This document shows, piece by piece, positions 27,274 to 35,285 of a DNA stretch of 37,379 nucleotides; within the stretch, counting starts at the first letter, position 1, and every line of letters begins with the position of its first letter. The stretch comes from a virus. The stretch covers positions 1 to 37,379 of the IMG/VR virus record IMGVR_UViG_3300009170_000011, one strand, 5' to 3'. Made by a program: the position numbers and the translations under genes. The notes beneath the pieces are model-generated. The model saw only the letters and a program-made list of their open reading frames with translations, was not told where the DNA came from and ran no database searches.

Positions 27274-27420
27274 TCAACTGGCCTTCGGACGCCACGATCC
27301 GCCGGTCTTGCGCACCAGCGCGAGCGCGGCAGTGCGGGAGTCCACGACGGTCACCTTGCCATCGGCGGCGACCACCTCGTACTGCTGCTTACCCTTGCCG
27401 CTGTTGCATCCGCACCCCAT
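27274..27420 (-). CDS. Small conserved-type protein between protease and capsid genes
   Basis: A 48-aa protein from ATG 27420, one base after the upstream stop (TGACATG). It begins MGCGCNSGKGKQQYEVV and continues AADGKVTVVDSRTAALALV to a basic end. The C-G-C start followed by Y-E-V-V-x-A-D-G resembles small proteins encoded near the capsid gene in other actinophages, whose function I do not know. The two cysteines at positions 3 and 5 are the only obvious special residues. A 118-bp gap follows before the capsid gene. Confidence 0.65.
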   Translation of the reverse strand: MGCGCNSGKGKQQYEVVAADGKVTVVDSRTAALALVRKTGGSWRPKAS

Positions 27421-27421
27421 G

Positions 27422-30145
27422 TCAGACCTCCACCTTGTCCTTGAGCGCGGCAACGCGCAGCGCCCTCGTATCGTCCAGCAGTGCCGCCGCGCGCGCACGC
27501 CGCGTGGCCCGCGCCTCCACCTCGTCGGCCACGGCCCTCACGAAGTCGGCCACGTCGTCGGCGTCGCCGCTGTCCGGCATGACGATGCCTGCGGCGACCA
27601 GCGACTCCTGCCGGTCCCCGGACGCGGCCAGAGCCACCCGGGGGATCGGGAACCCGGGCACGTTCACGCCCAGTGCGGCGACCAGTTCCAGCGACCCGCC
27701 GATGTCGCGCCAGTCCCCGGACACCGCCCCCGCTGCGCGCAGTTCGTAGCGCTGCTGCTCCGTGGCAGTCGGGCGCATCGCCCCGGCCATCCAGATGCCG
27801 TACTCGTCCTGACCGACCCGGATGTCGGCCACAGCGGCCCCGGTGTTGTCGTAGTGGGCTGCCGCCTGCCGGGCGCTGACCCCGCGCGCGGTGCTCGCGT
27901 GGCCGGTGCCCATGGTGATCTGGCCGACGTGCACATCGGTGCCCTCGGCGGTGCGGACCACCCCGGTCATGAAGTAGGCGTAGTCCGAGGCTGAGGTCGG
28001 CGGCTCCGTGCACACCCCGGTGATCCCGATGTGGCAGGTGCCCCACTGGGCGACGTGGCCGAACACGCGACCGTCGTCGGTGATGGTCAGCGCGGTCGGC
28101 CCCTCCAACTTGGGGTCCTCGTACCACTCCGACGGTGCGCACCAACCGCCCGAGGCCACGAGGTGCAGCGCCGGGGCCGGGGTGCCGAGGGCCATCGGGT
28201 TGCCCGGCTTGCCCTTCTCGCCCGGCCAGTAGCCCAGCGCGTCGTGGTGCCACTGGGCCACCGTGCGGTTGAGGAACTGCGGGCCGATGTACTTGGCCAG
28301 ATGCGCGCGCAGCCGCCGGAAGTCGCCCGGGGTGCCCCAGCCGATCTTGGCGTAGCCCTCCTCGCCGGGCTTGGTCCAGTAGTCGTGGATGCGCTTGGTG
28401 GCCACCGGGTCGGTCACCCAGCCCGGTCCGCGCTTGAACGCCTCCGTCTCGCTGGACGCGGCGACCGCCAGTGGCACGTCGGCCACGAACGGCAGCGGCA
28501 CGTCCTGCCCGCCGGTCACCGGCCCGGTCGGCGAGTTGACGCTGACCCGGAACTCCTCCGGGGTGACCAGCCCAGCGGCCATCGCATCCACCTCGGGCTC
28601 CACCCACTCGCCCAGCACGACGTACGCCTCGGCGAACGCGGGGATCGCGCACAGGGTGGCGGCGCTGATCCGGCCCTTGTTGAACAGGATCGACTGCGCC
28701 TCCTCGTCCTCCACGGCCATCTCCGCACTGTCCACGTCCACGGACACCCCGCGCGCGTGGCCCTCCGCGTACAAGCCGATCACCTCGTCGGCCTCCGGCG
28801 TGTCGGCGAAGAACCCGGCCCCGCGCAGCAGGTTGCCGTCCCGCCAGATGTTGTTGATCTGCCCGACGATGACCGCGCCCTCGTGGCCCATGCCGTTCGA
28901 CTTCTGCCACAGCAGCGGGATCGGCAGGTCGCGCCACTCCAGCGCGCCCGGCGCGAACCGGCGCCCGTCACCGGACGGGATGCCCTCGGGGGCGAGCACG
29001 CCGTTCCACGGCACCGGCTCCACCGACCAGTCCTCGTCCGGGTTCCCACCGTGGGAAATCGGCTCGTCCTCGTCCACGACGGGCATATCTTCCTCGACCG
29101 CGACGCTCATCGGGTACTCCTCACCCTCGTAGTCACCGTCCCAGACTGCCAGACGATCGAACCGAATCGTCTCACCCGGCTCACCCTTCGCGGGAGTGGT
29201 CGGGTATCCGAGGGTCAGGTGCGGGGTCCACTGCGGGTACTGGTCCACCGCGTCGTGTGCGGCCTTGATCGTCTCGTGGGTGAGCATGTAGTCGCGCAAC
29301 CGGGTCATCGGGCCGGGGTCCAGCATGAGCACGTCGGCGTCGTCGTCGCCCAGCGGCTCCCGGCTGGTGACCGCCAACTCCTGCGGGCCCTCAGCCGCGC
29401 CGAACTCCATCGCCGCTCCCTTGACGCCGCCGAGGATGGAGCCCCACTGCTCCGGGGTGAACTCCTGCTTGCCCAGCCAGATCATCGTCATGTGCGGCTT
29501 CGGCTCACTGGAAGCGTTCCAGATCGGGTCATCCTGCGCTGGGATGGCCACGATCACCTTGCCGGTGGCCTCTGGGTCGGCGGCGGCGGTCACCGGGCCG
29601 GGGAGCACGGCGGGCGCCGCGACACACCGGCAGTTCAGCCAGCACTCCGGGTCACCCACCGGCTCACCGGGGAACGCCATCTCCTCGCCGCAGGCGATGA
29701 AAGGGACACCCCACGGCACCACCTGCCCATCGGCCTCGACATGCTTGGGCCGCACCTTCGCGTCGCGGCGGGACAGCCACATCTTGCCGCCCTCGCTCTC
29801 CGTCCCGGCGACCTTGGCCCCGTTGACGGTGGCGGTGCCCAGCCAGTCGGCGATCCGCTTGGCCTCCGACGACTCGACCACCGCCTCCAGCCCGGACCTC
29901 ACCCGTCCGTAGAACCAGTCCCACGCCTTGCGCGGGGAGTCGAAGATGGCGAACGGGGACAGCCCCTCGGCCTCGTACTGGGCGAGGAACGACGCGTACA
30001 GCGGGTCGGCGATGTACTCGGCGAAGTCCTTGCCGACCAGCCCCGCCTTGAGGGCTTCGTCGATCGCACCGAACAGGTCGGCGGACACCCGGTCCATCTC
30101 CTTGAGCCGGGAGATACGGAACTCCTCGCGTGCGGTGTCGGACAT
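27422..30145 (-). CDS. MuF / 2H-phosphoesterase-like / prohead protease fusion protein
   Basis: A 907-aa protein with AAAGGAGG before the ATG. Residues 1-180 look like the C-terminal part of a MuF minor head protein, ending PECWLNCRC. Residues about 195-345 carry the two H-x-T motifs of 2H phosphoesterases, His218-Met-Thr220 (KPHMTMIWLG) and His309-Leu-Thr311 (WTPHLTLGYP), as in 2'-5' RNA ligase-like proteins. Residues about 375-515 are a caudoviral prohead protease (NGVLAPEGIPSGDGRRFAPG) with likely catalytic His421 (GMGHEG) and Ser468 (ARGVSVDVD). Residues 570-840 are an actinophage-type extension: KRGPGWVTDPVATKRIHDYW, GGWCAPSEWYEDP, WGTCHIGITG, AHYDNTGAAVADIR. It should cleave the capsid delta domain. 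The role of the 2H domain is unknown. One 15-bp palindrome lies at codons 363-368, in the linker. Confidence 0.8.
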   Translation of the reverse strand: MSDTAREEFRISRLKEMDRVSADLFGAIDEALKAGLVGKDFAEYIADPLYASFLAQYEAEGLSPFAIFDSPRKAWDWFYGRVRSGLEAVVESSEAKRIADWLGTATVNGAKVAGTESEGGKMWLSRRDAKVRPKHVEADGQVVPWGVPFIACGEEMAFPGEPVGDPECWLNCRCVAAPAVLPGPVTAAADPEATGKVIVAIPAQDDPIWNASSEPKPHMTMIWLGKQEFTPEQWGSILGGVKGAAMEFGAAEGPQELAVTSREPLGDDDADVLMLDPGPMTRLRDYMLTHETIKAAHDAVDQYPQWTPHLTLGYPTTPAKGEPGETIRFDRLAVWDGDYEGEEYPMSVAVEEDMPVVDEDEPISHGGNPDEDWSVEPVPWNGVLAPEGIPSGDGRRFAPGALEWRDLPIPLLWQKSNGMGHEGAVIVGQINNIWRDGNLLRGAGFFADTPEADEVIGLYAEGHARGVSVDVDSAEMAVEDEEAQSILFNKGRISAATLCAIPAFAEAYVVLGEWVEPEVDAMAAGLVTPEEFRVSVNSPTGPVTGGQDVPLPFVADVPLAVAASSETEAFKRGPGWVTDPVATKRIHDYWTKPGEEGYAKIGWGTPGDFRRLRAHLAKYIGPQFLNRTVAQWHHDALGYWPGEKGKPGNPMALGTPAPALHLVASGGWCAPSEWYEDPKLEGPTALTITDDGRVFGHVAQWGTCHIGITGVCTEPPTSASDYAYFMTGVVRTAEGTDVHVGQITMGTGHASTARGVSARQAAAHYDNTGAAVADIRVGQDEYGIWMAGAMRPTATEQQRYELRAAGAVSGDWRDIGGSLELVAALGVNVPGFPIPRVALAASGDRQESLVAAGIVMPDSGDADDVADFVRAVADEVEARATRRARAAALLDDTRALRVAALKDKVEV
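29043..29057. promoter_or_regulatory. 15-bp palindrome, site 4 (inside protease fusion gene)
   Basis: Perfect TTCCCACCGTGGGAA. It falls in the linker between the 2H-like and protease domains and encodes ISHGGN on the minus strand. This is a different reading frame from the FPTVG-encoding copies, so conservation of the DNA rather than of the peptide is implied. Confidence 0.7.
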
Positions 30146-30155
30146 GACCCCTCCT

Positions 30156-31922
30156 TTAGGGTTCGACCACCCCAGCGGCGATCAGCGCGGCCTCCAGCAG
30201 GTCACGGTGGTGCTTGCGCTGGTCGTTGATGATGAACCGGACGTACCCGTCGATGGCCGCACAGATGCGGGCGGTGTCCACCGGGCTGCCTGTTGCCTCA
30301 AGCACCTCAGCGGCGAACGCCCACGCGCCATCGACAGCATTCTCCGGCACCGTGTCCACGTACATGTAGCGCCAGTGCGACGGCGTGTCGGCCAACTGCG
30401 CCTTCATCGTCCCGTTGCACAGCCGGTTGCCGACCCGCTCCAGCGCCCGGTAGACCAGCGCGTCGGCGGCGGCGATCATGCCCTCCCGGGACTCCCGGTC
30501 CTTCGTGGACCGCTGGAGGTCGGGCACCCGGTTCTCCGGGTGGCCCTCCAGTGACCGGCGCGGTTGCAGCACCGGTGGGATCGTCGGCTGGGCCTCGCCC
30601 TCGACGGCCAGCGGACCGAGGTCGGCGCCGAGCAGCCGGAGCGCGGCCTGCGTCTGCTCCGGGCTGGTCGAGCCGGTGGCGATCCGGCGCAGCAGCCACT
30701 CGCGCTCCTCCTCGCCCTTCGGCTCGTCCTCGGGCAGGAAGCCTGTCTCCCGGCGCAGCGCCGTGCCCGACAGTTCGCCACGGTCGTAGAGTTCCACGGC
30801 CTCCCGCGAGCGGTTCGGGCGCAGCCGGATGTCGGAGGTGTCGGCCAGCACGTAGTAGTCCTCGGCGTCGGCGGCGCCGGTCAGCGCCGGACGCAGGTAT
30901 GCCTCGGTCAGCGCGTGACAGATCACCTGCAACCGGGGCTCCAGATGGCTCTTGATCGCGGCCTCGTCCACCAACCACGCGTTCCAGTGGTTGCTGTCAC
31001 CCATGCCGAGCAGCACCTCGGGCGGGGTGTCGAGGCCGATGGCCAGTCGCTTCACCGCGTTGTCGCGCATGTTGATCGTCTCGGCGTCCAACTCCGACCA
31101 GAAGGTCATGTGCCGGGCCTTCTCCAGATACTCGCCCGGGGCGGTGACCACGATCGGCACGATCGCGCTGGCCGACGCGCGGTCCTTGATCGGGGTGACC
31201 ATCGCCTCGCCGAGGACGGCCATGAACTGATCGGCCACCGACGCCGACGGGTCGGCCTCCTTCGGGGTGGGGAAGGTGATCTCGGAGGGCACCCAGAGGA
31301 TGCCCGCACCGGCCAGCCGGGACTCCAACTGCGCGGCGATGTGGTCGGACAGGGTGGCGATCTCGGCCAGCGTGCCCCGGTTCGACTGGGTGGGCGAGTC
31401 GGCGCGCAGCGGCTCCCGGGGGTGCGGTGTCCACACCCGGATGGCCATGTCCTTCTTCGACTGGATCGGGGTGCGGGCCCCGTCGCCGAGGTCGCAGGTC
31501 AGCGACCCGCTGGACCCGTTCACCTTGTCGTTGGCCAGCACCGTCCACATGTCCTTGAGCATCACGTCGTAGAACTCGCCCGCGACGGTCAGGTGCACCC
31601 CGGCCTGCTGGAGCATCTGCTGCTGGCCCTGCAACCCGCCGTGGTACGCGGCCAGCGCCTCGACCGCCTCCCCGTCGTGCTGGACCACGAGGGTGTCCTC
31701 GACCCGCTTGGCGACGACCAACTTGGCCCGCGACATGACGTTGCCGACCCAGTTGGCCACGAACCGCAGTTCGGCCACCCGGTCGTAGAACTGCCACGCC
31801 TCGGCCTGCCACGCTTGGGCCTTGCCGACAGCGTTGCGCTGCACCGGCGGCATCCGCAGGGCGCTGGCGATCAGTGAGTTGTGCTCCGGCACCGGGGCGG
31901 GTCGGGTGCGGGTACGGGCCAT
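30156..31922 (-). CDS. Portal protein
   Basis: A 588-aa protein from ATG 31922, one base after the upstream stop (TGACATG). It begins with a basic tail (ARTRTRPAPVPEHNSLIAS). Next come FYDRVAELRFVANWVGNVMS, LVVAKRV, QAGVHLTVAGEFYDVM, VWTPHPREPLRADSPT, LAIGLDTPPEVLLGMGDSNH and WNAWLVDEAAIKSHLEPRLQ. This series is characteristic of actinophage portals, with the L-D-x-P-P-E-V-L-L-G-M motif especially diagnostic. It forms the dodecameric DNA channel at the capsid vertex. Gene order terminase, membrane protein, portal, protease fits. Confidence 0.9.
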   Translation of the reverse strand: MARTRTRPAPVPEHNSLIASALRMPPVQRNAVGKAQAWQAEAWQFYDRVAELRFVANWVGNVMSRAKLVVAKRVEDTLVVQHDGEAVEALAAYHGGLQGQQQMLQQAGVHLTVAGEFYDVMLKDMWTVLANDKVNGSSGSLTCDLGDGARTPIQSKKDMAIRVWTPHPREPLRADSPTQSNRGTLAEIATLSDHIAAQLESRLAGAGILWVPSEITFPTPKEADPSASVADQFMAVLGEAMVTPIKDRASASAIVPIVVTAPGEYLEKARHMTFWSELDAETINMRDNAVKRLAIGLDTPPEVLLGMGDSNHWNAWLVDEAAIKSHLEPRLQVICHALTEAYLRPALTGAADAEDYYVLADTSDIRLRPNRSREAVELYDRGELSGTALRRETGFLPEDEPKGEEEREWLLRRIATGSTSPEQTQAALRLLGADLGPLAVEGEAQPTIPPVLQPRRSLEGHPENRVPDLQRSTKDRESREGMIAAADALVYRALERVGNRLCNGTMKAQLADTPSHWRYMYVDTVPENAVDGAWAFAAEVLEATGSPVDTARICAAIDGYVRFIINDQRKHHRDLLEAALIAAGVVEP

Positions 31923-31923
31923 G

Positions 31924-32247
31924 TCATGCCTCCGGTGGGATGTCGCGGACATTCAGCATGGCTGCGAGGTACGCGACCGCCAGCCAGCCATGGAACAGCC
32001 ACCATGACCAGTGCAAGTCAGAGAGAACCGCCCACGCGATCGACGCGGCGGTGAAGTAGGGGGCCACGCAGAACGGGCACTCGATGAGGGTGACCCATGA
32101 GGACTGCCCCCATGCCCGGTCCCAGATGCGGCGGAACCACAGCATCGGCGGCCAGTCGTCGTCCACGACCAAGCGGGTGAGCCGGGCGACGCCGAGGGTG
32201 CCGACCACGACAGCGGCCAGCAGCGTCGGCCAGTCAACGCCCCACAT
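31924..32247 (-). CDS. DUF1360-like membrane protein
   Basis: A 107-aa protein with GGGAGG four bases before the ATG. It has three hydrophobic stretches: LLAAVVVGTLGVARLTRLVV at the N-terminus, PYFTAASIAWAVLSDLHW in the middle, and FHGWLAVAYLAAMLNV near the end. The motif LIECPFCVAPYF matches the conserved C-P-x-C region of DUF1360-type proteins. Such genes recur between terminase and portal in actinophages, with unknown role. A 33-bp gap separates it from the terminase stop; its own stop is one base from the portal ATG. Confidence 0.7.
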   Translation of the reverse strand: MWGVDWPTLLAAVVVGTLGVARLTRLVVDDDWPPMLWFRRIWDRAWGQSSWVTLIECPFCVAPYFTAASIAWAVLSDLHWSWWLFHGWLAVAYLAAMLNVRDIPPEA

Positions 32248-32280
32248 CGAACCTCCCGCGAGGAGTATGGCAGTCGGACC

Positions 32281-33675
32281 TCACGCGGCACCGCCTTTGA
32301 TGACCCGCAGCCGCCCGTCCGCGTCGCGCTTGAGGTTCGTCGGACTGCTGATCCCCGCCGGGAGCAGGCCCTTGGCCAGATGCGTGACCGCGTACACGAG
32401 GGCGTCCACCCGGTCGGGGGAGTCGGTGTCCTCGTAGGGCACCCACTCGGTCATCTGCGACTCAAGGTCCGGCAGCCCGTCGTGCGGGTGGTGCACCAAC
32501 TTCCGCTCGTACTGCCCGACGACGGGCTCCGCGCGCAACGCCTTGCCGCGCTTGGCGTTGACCTCCTGAATCCGGGGGAACGAGTCAGCGGCCCGCAGGT
32601 TGGAGGTGACCATCTCGCCGCCGAAGTTCGTCTCGGCGATCACCGCGTCGGCGCTGAACTCGTCGTGCGCGGCCATCACCGCCCGCGCCCACCCGTTCGG
32701 CGAGTAGTGCCCGGACCGGTCGGCCAGCACGTAGAAGTGGTCCCCGGACCGGCCCACGACCACGATGCCCGTCTCGTCGTTCTTCTTCTTCTTCGACCCG
32801 GCGGGGTCCACCGCGACGACGATCCGGTCCATGTGCTCCGGCGGGTCGGTGAACCGCAGCGACTCGATCATGTCCCAGTTCCACAGGGCGCCCTCGACAT
32901 CCTCCAGCACCTCGGCGTTCAACTCCTGACGGCCCAGCCGGGTGCCCTCGTACTTGGGGATGATGATGTCCCGGTACACCGCCGACAGGTTGGCGAGGTT
33001 GTCGTAGGTGGAGGCCACCGACATCCGGGTGGTCGGGTCCTTCATCAGGGCCTTGAGCCACGGGCGCGGCTTGGGGGTGGTGGTGACCACGATCCGGGGC
33101 TTGGCCCCCAACCGCAGCCCGAACAGCAGGTTGTCCCACACCTGCTGGACGAGCGCCCAGTGCGCGGCCTCGTCGCACCACGCCCAGTAGTGCTCCGGGC
33201 CACGCAGCCGGTCGGGTTCCTCGGCGCTGAACAGGGTGGCCACGGCCCCGTTGTGGAAGGTGACCCGGCGCTTCGACGGTTCGTGGACTGGTTTCTTGCC
33301 CGGCGGGTACACGTTGAGGATGCCGGACTCGCCCTCCAGCATGATGTCGCGCACGTCGGCGCCGGTGGCCCCGATGAGGGCGATCCGGGGCACCTTCTCC
33401 ACGACGCGGTGGGTCATCTCGGTGCCGGTGCGGGTCTTGCCGGAGCCGCGCCCGGACTTGAGCAGCCAGACCAGCCAGTCGGCGTCGGTGGGGGGGCGCT
33501 GGTCGGCGCGGGCGTGGTTCCACTCCCACTTGTCGTGCGGCATCCCGTTGCAGGCGGGGTCGTGGCAGTAGAACGGGCGCCAGTTGTCGTTCTGGGCGGC
33601 GCGCAGCGCTTCCAGCGCCTTCTCCTGCGCGGCGGGGGTCCAGCGCTTGAACGCCTCCGGGTCGATGGTGGTCAT
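32281..33675 (-). CDS. terL: Terminase large subunit
   Basis: A 464-aa protein from ATG 33675, which overlaps the upstream stop (ATGA). The ATPase domain shows a Walker A GRGSGKT (75-81) in WLLKSGRGSGKTRTG and a Walker B hydrophobic-D-E at Asp168-Glu169 (WAWCDEAAHW). A coupling-type TTTPKPRPWLKAL segment follows. The nuclease domain has Asp290 (VVAVDPAGSKKKK), Glu348 (AVIAETNFGG) and Asp421/Asp424 (DSPDRVDALVYA), the expected RNase H-like acidic cluster. It translocates DNA into proheads and cuts it at packaging. Confidence 0.95.
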   Translation of the reverse strand: MTTIDPEAFKRWTPAAQEKALEALRAAQNDNWRPFYCHDPACNGMPHDKWEWNHARADQRPPTDADWLVWLLKSGRGSGKTRTGTEMTHRVVEKVPRIALIGATGADVRDIMLEGESGILNVYPPGKKPVHEPSKRRVTFHNGAVATLFSAEEPDRLRGPEHYWAWCDEAAHWALVQQVWDNLLFGLRLGAKPRIVVTTTPKPRPWLKALMKDPTTRMSVASTYDNLANLSAVYRDIIIPKYEGTRLGRQELNAEVLEDVEGALWNWDMIESLRFTDPPEHMDRIVVAVDPAGSKKKKNDETGIVVVGRSGDHFYVLADRSGHYSPNGWARAVMAAHDEFSADAVIAETNFGGEMVTSNLRAADSFPRIQEVNAKRGKALRAEPVVGQYERKLVHHPHDGLPDLESQMTEWVPYEDTDSPDRVDALVYAVTHLAKGLLPAGISSPTNLKRDADGRLRVIKGGAA

Positions 33676-34049
33676 GTGCGCAGCGCCCGGGCCCGGTTCC
33701 CACGCGGCTTGCTGTACCGGGTCAGGTTCTCCCGCAAGTCCTCCGGCGCACACCCGGCGCGGGCGGCGAGGTCGGCCAGCACCGTGTTCCTGATGTACTC
33801 GCTGGGGTGCACCCCGTCGGCGGCTGCCGCCTTGGCCACCTCGCGGGCGGCGACCACCCCGAAGGTGACGTAGCAGTTCCACCGGTCGGGGGTGGACTCG
33901 CGGGCGACGACGGCGGGCGGGCCCCCGGCGGTGGTGGTGCGCCAGTCCCGGGCTTCCCGGGCGCGGTCGGCGTCGGTGGCCAGCATCCGGCCCGCCTCCT
34001 TGTCGGCGTCCACGATCTCGGGCGGGTCACGCCTCAATGGCGAGGACAT
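33672..34049 (-). CDS. Hypothetical protein between small and large terminase genes
   Basis: A 125-aa protein from ATG 34049, six bases after GGAGG; the gene overlaps the preceding one by 23 bases and its stop overlaps the large terminase ATG. The N-terminal half is polar (DPPEIVDADKEAGRMLATDA, DRAREARDWRTTTAG). The C-terminal half has AAADGVHPSEYIRNTVLADL followed by a basic end (RYSKPRGNRARALRT). The segment H-P-S-E-Y-I-R-N-T-V-L-A-D-L-A resembles the helical part of ribbon-helix-helix proteins, so DNA binding is possible. It may be a packaging accessory; family not recognised. Confidence 0.55.
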   Translation of the reverse strand: MSSPLRRDPPEIVDADKEAGRMLATDADRAREARDWRTTTAGGPPAVVARESTPDRWNCYVTFGVVAAREVAKAAAADGVHPSEYIRNTVLADLAARAGCAPEDLRENLTRYSKPRGNRARALRT

Positions 34050-34485
34050 CGGCCTCCTCCACGTCGATGACCGATGACGACTTGGACAGCATCTCGGCGA
34101 CCCATGTCTCGATCTCGGTGGTGGTGGGGGTGTAGACGATGACCTCGGTGGGCATGTCGAGGCCGAGGAGCCGGGCGTGCCGATCGACCATGCTGAGGGC
34201 GACGCGGGCGGCGGGCAGGTGTTCGGGGTCGTGCGGGTTGGTGGCCTTGGCCCACACCCCGCGCAGCAGGCGTTCGATGCGGGCGGCTTCCTCGGCGCGC
34301 AGCGCGATCCGCTCGGAGGCGTCCACGTCGCGGGCGGCGAGTTCGTTGCACACGAGGTCCCGTGCCTCGGCGGCGTCGGCGAGGGCCAACGTGTCGGCGA
34401 TCTCGGCGTAGGAGGCCCCGGCGAGGCGCAGGGCCAGCCCGGCGCGTCCGGGGGCTTGGGTCACGGCGCGGCGCTTGCGGGGCAT
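34027..34485 (-). CDS. Terminase small subunit (probable)
   Basis: A 152-aa protein whose ATG follows the ParB-like gene's stop by one base. A basic start (MPRKRRAVTQAPG) leads into a helix-turn-helix-like LALRLAGASYAEIADTLALA. The middle is a long helical region (EEAARIERLLRGVWAKATNP), and VALSMVDRHARLLGLDMPTE is typical of actinophage small terminases (R-x-A-x-L-L-G-L-D-x-P). The acidic C-terminus could contact the large subunit. Small terminases recognise the packaging site. Length and position two genes before the large subunit agree. Confidence 0.7.
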   Translation of the reverse strand: MPRKRRAVTQAPGRAGLALRLAGASYAEIADTLALADAAEARDLVCNELAARDVDASERIALRAEEAARIERLLRGVWAKATNPHDPEHLPAARVALSMVDRHARLLGLDMPTEVIVYTPTTTEIETWVAEMLSKSSSVIDVEEADVLAIEA

Positions 34486-34486
34486 G

Positions 34487-34975
34487 TCAGTCTCCGAGGG
34501 TGAAGCCGCAGTTGGGGCAGCGCGGCGGTTCGATGTCGGTGACCCCGAAGCCGTGACCGGGGTCCTCGATGGAGTTCAGCAGGGCGGCGAGGTCGTCGTT
34601 GTCGTAGCCGGTGCCGATCAGCCCGGCTTCGCTGTCGAGGTCGCGCAGCAGCCGGGCGAGCAGCCCGTCGTCGTAGTTGCCGAGGTCGGCGGTGCGGTTG
34701 TCGGCGAGCAGGATGCGGGTGGCCTCGGTGGATGCGGGGTGGATCGGCAGCCGCACGATGTCGCACTGCTCCCGCCCCAGTTCGCCCAGCGCGAGCCACA
34801 GGTGGTGCCCGGCGAGGATGGTGCCGTCGCGGGCGACGATGACGGGCCGGTACACCCCGTTGGCGAGGATGGATTCCTTGATGGCTTCGATGTCACCGTT
34901 GCGCGGGTTGGATGGGTGCTGGGTGAGGCTGTCCCAGTCCACCCGTTCGACGGTGAGGTCAGGCAGCGTCGTCAC
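34487..34975 (-). CDS. ParB/Srx-like N-terminal domain protein
   Basis: A 162-aa protein from GTG 34975, with GGGAGG five bases upstream. Residues about 14-95 match the ParB-like nuclease (ParB/Srx) fold: HPSNPRNGDIEAIKESILAN, GVYRPVIVARDGTILAGHHL, RLPIHPASTEATRILLADNR. The G-x-x-x-x-P-V-I-V and I-L-A-G-H-H elements correspond to the CTP/phosphate-binding region of such proteins. A C-terminal C-P-x-C-G (PPRCPNCGFTLGD) looks like half a zinc ribbon. No ParB helix-turn-helix is evident, so a centromere-binding partition role is unlikely. ParB-like proteins are often encoded beside phage terminases; the role is unknown. Confidence 0.7.
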   Translation of the reverse strand: MTTLPDLTVERVDWDSLTQHPSNPRNGDIEAIKESILANGVYRPVIVARDGTILAGHHLWLALGELGREQCDIVRLPIHPASTEATRILLADNRTADLGNYDDGLLARLLRDLDSEAGLIGTGYDNDDLAALLNSIEDPGHGFGVTDIEPPRCPNCGFTLGD

Positions 34976-35153
34976 GGCGTCCTCCCCGGCTCGGTTGGAG
35001 CCTGCTGGTGTCGATCATGGCCCGCGCGGCCCAGAGCAGCCAGTCGTTGATGGTCATGCCGCGCCGGTCGGCTTCATCCTCCATCATGCGGGCGAGGTTG
35101 GCCGGTACCCGGGTGGTGAATCGGGTGCGGACACCCTTGGATGGTCGTCCCAT
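34959..35153 (-). CDS. Ribbon-helix-helix (Arc-type) DNA-binding protein
   Basis: From ATG 35153 the product is 64 aa: a basic lead (MGRPSKGVRTRF), a beta strand RFTTRVP, then two helices (ANLARMMEDEADRRGMTIND, WLLWAARAMIDTSR). This is the Arc/CopG ribbon-helix-helix pattern with the G-M-T-I-N-D-W turn. The frame is open to GTG 35210, but that would place the palindrome inside the gene; neither start has a strong Shine-Dalgarno. A perfect 15-bp palindrome lies 29 bases upstream of ATG 35153. RHH proteins bind inverted repeats as dimers of dimers, so this is the best candidate in the window for a factor recognising the palindrome, although nothing in the sequence proves it. It is the first gene of the leftward operon. 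Confidence 0.7.
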   Translation of the reverse strand: MGRPSKGVRTRFTTRVPANLARMMEDEADRRGMTINDWLLWAARAMIDTSRLQPSRGGRRDDAA

Positions 35154-35182
35154 GGGCTCACGGTAGCGGTTTCGGGCCCCAT

Positions 35183-35197
35183 TTCCCACGGTGGGAA
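35183..35197. promoter_or_regulatory. 15-bp palindrome, site 5 (upstream of RHH gene)
   Basis: Perfect copy, 29 bases before ATG 35153, at the head of the leftward late operon. The position suits an operator overlapping the promoter or 5' leader of the structural operon, possibly autoregulated by the RHH protein. Confidence 0.75.
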
Positions 35198-35211
35198 CCC
35201 TCCACGACACG

Positions 35212-35248
35212 CCAGAGCCCCCCGGAGGCTACTCACAGGGGGCTCTGG
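35212..35248. terminator. Hairpin with perfect 11-bp stem near the operon head
   Basis: CCAGAGCCCCC (35212-35222) pairs with GGGGGCTCTGG (35238-35248) around a 15-base loop. It lies upstream of the leftward operon and just before the 20-codon ORF. There is no U-tract on either strand. It could end read-through or belong to a packaging-site or leader structure. Confidence 0.4.
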
Positions 35249-35285
35249 TACGGTGTCGTTGCGGCGACAGGAGAGAGGCTACCAG

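Noticed and set aside
28031-30229. A 732-codon plus-strand open frame opposite the protease fusion
   Set aside because: It is a shadow of the minus-strand MuF/2H/protease gene, which has clear motifs and a good ribosome-binding site. The antisense frame has neither.
34487-34975. ParB-like gene as part of a plasmid-type partition system
   Set aside because: No ParA gene and no helix-turn-helix in the protein; it sits in a terminase operon, so partition is not supported.
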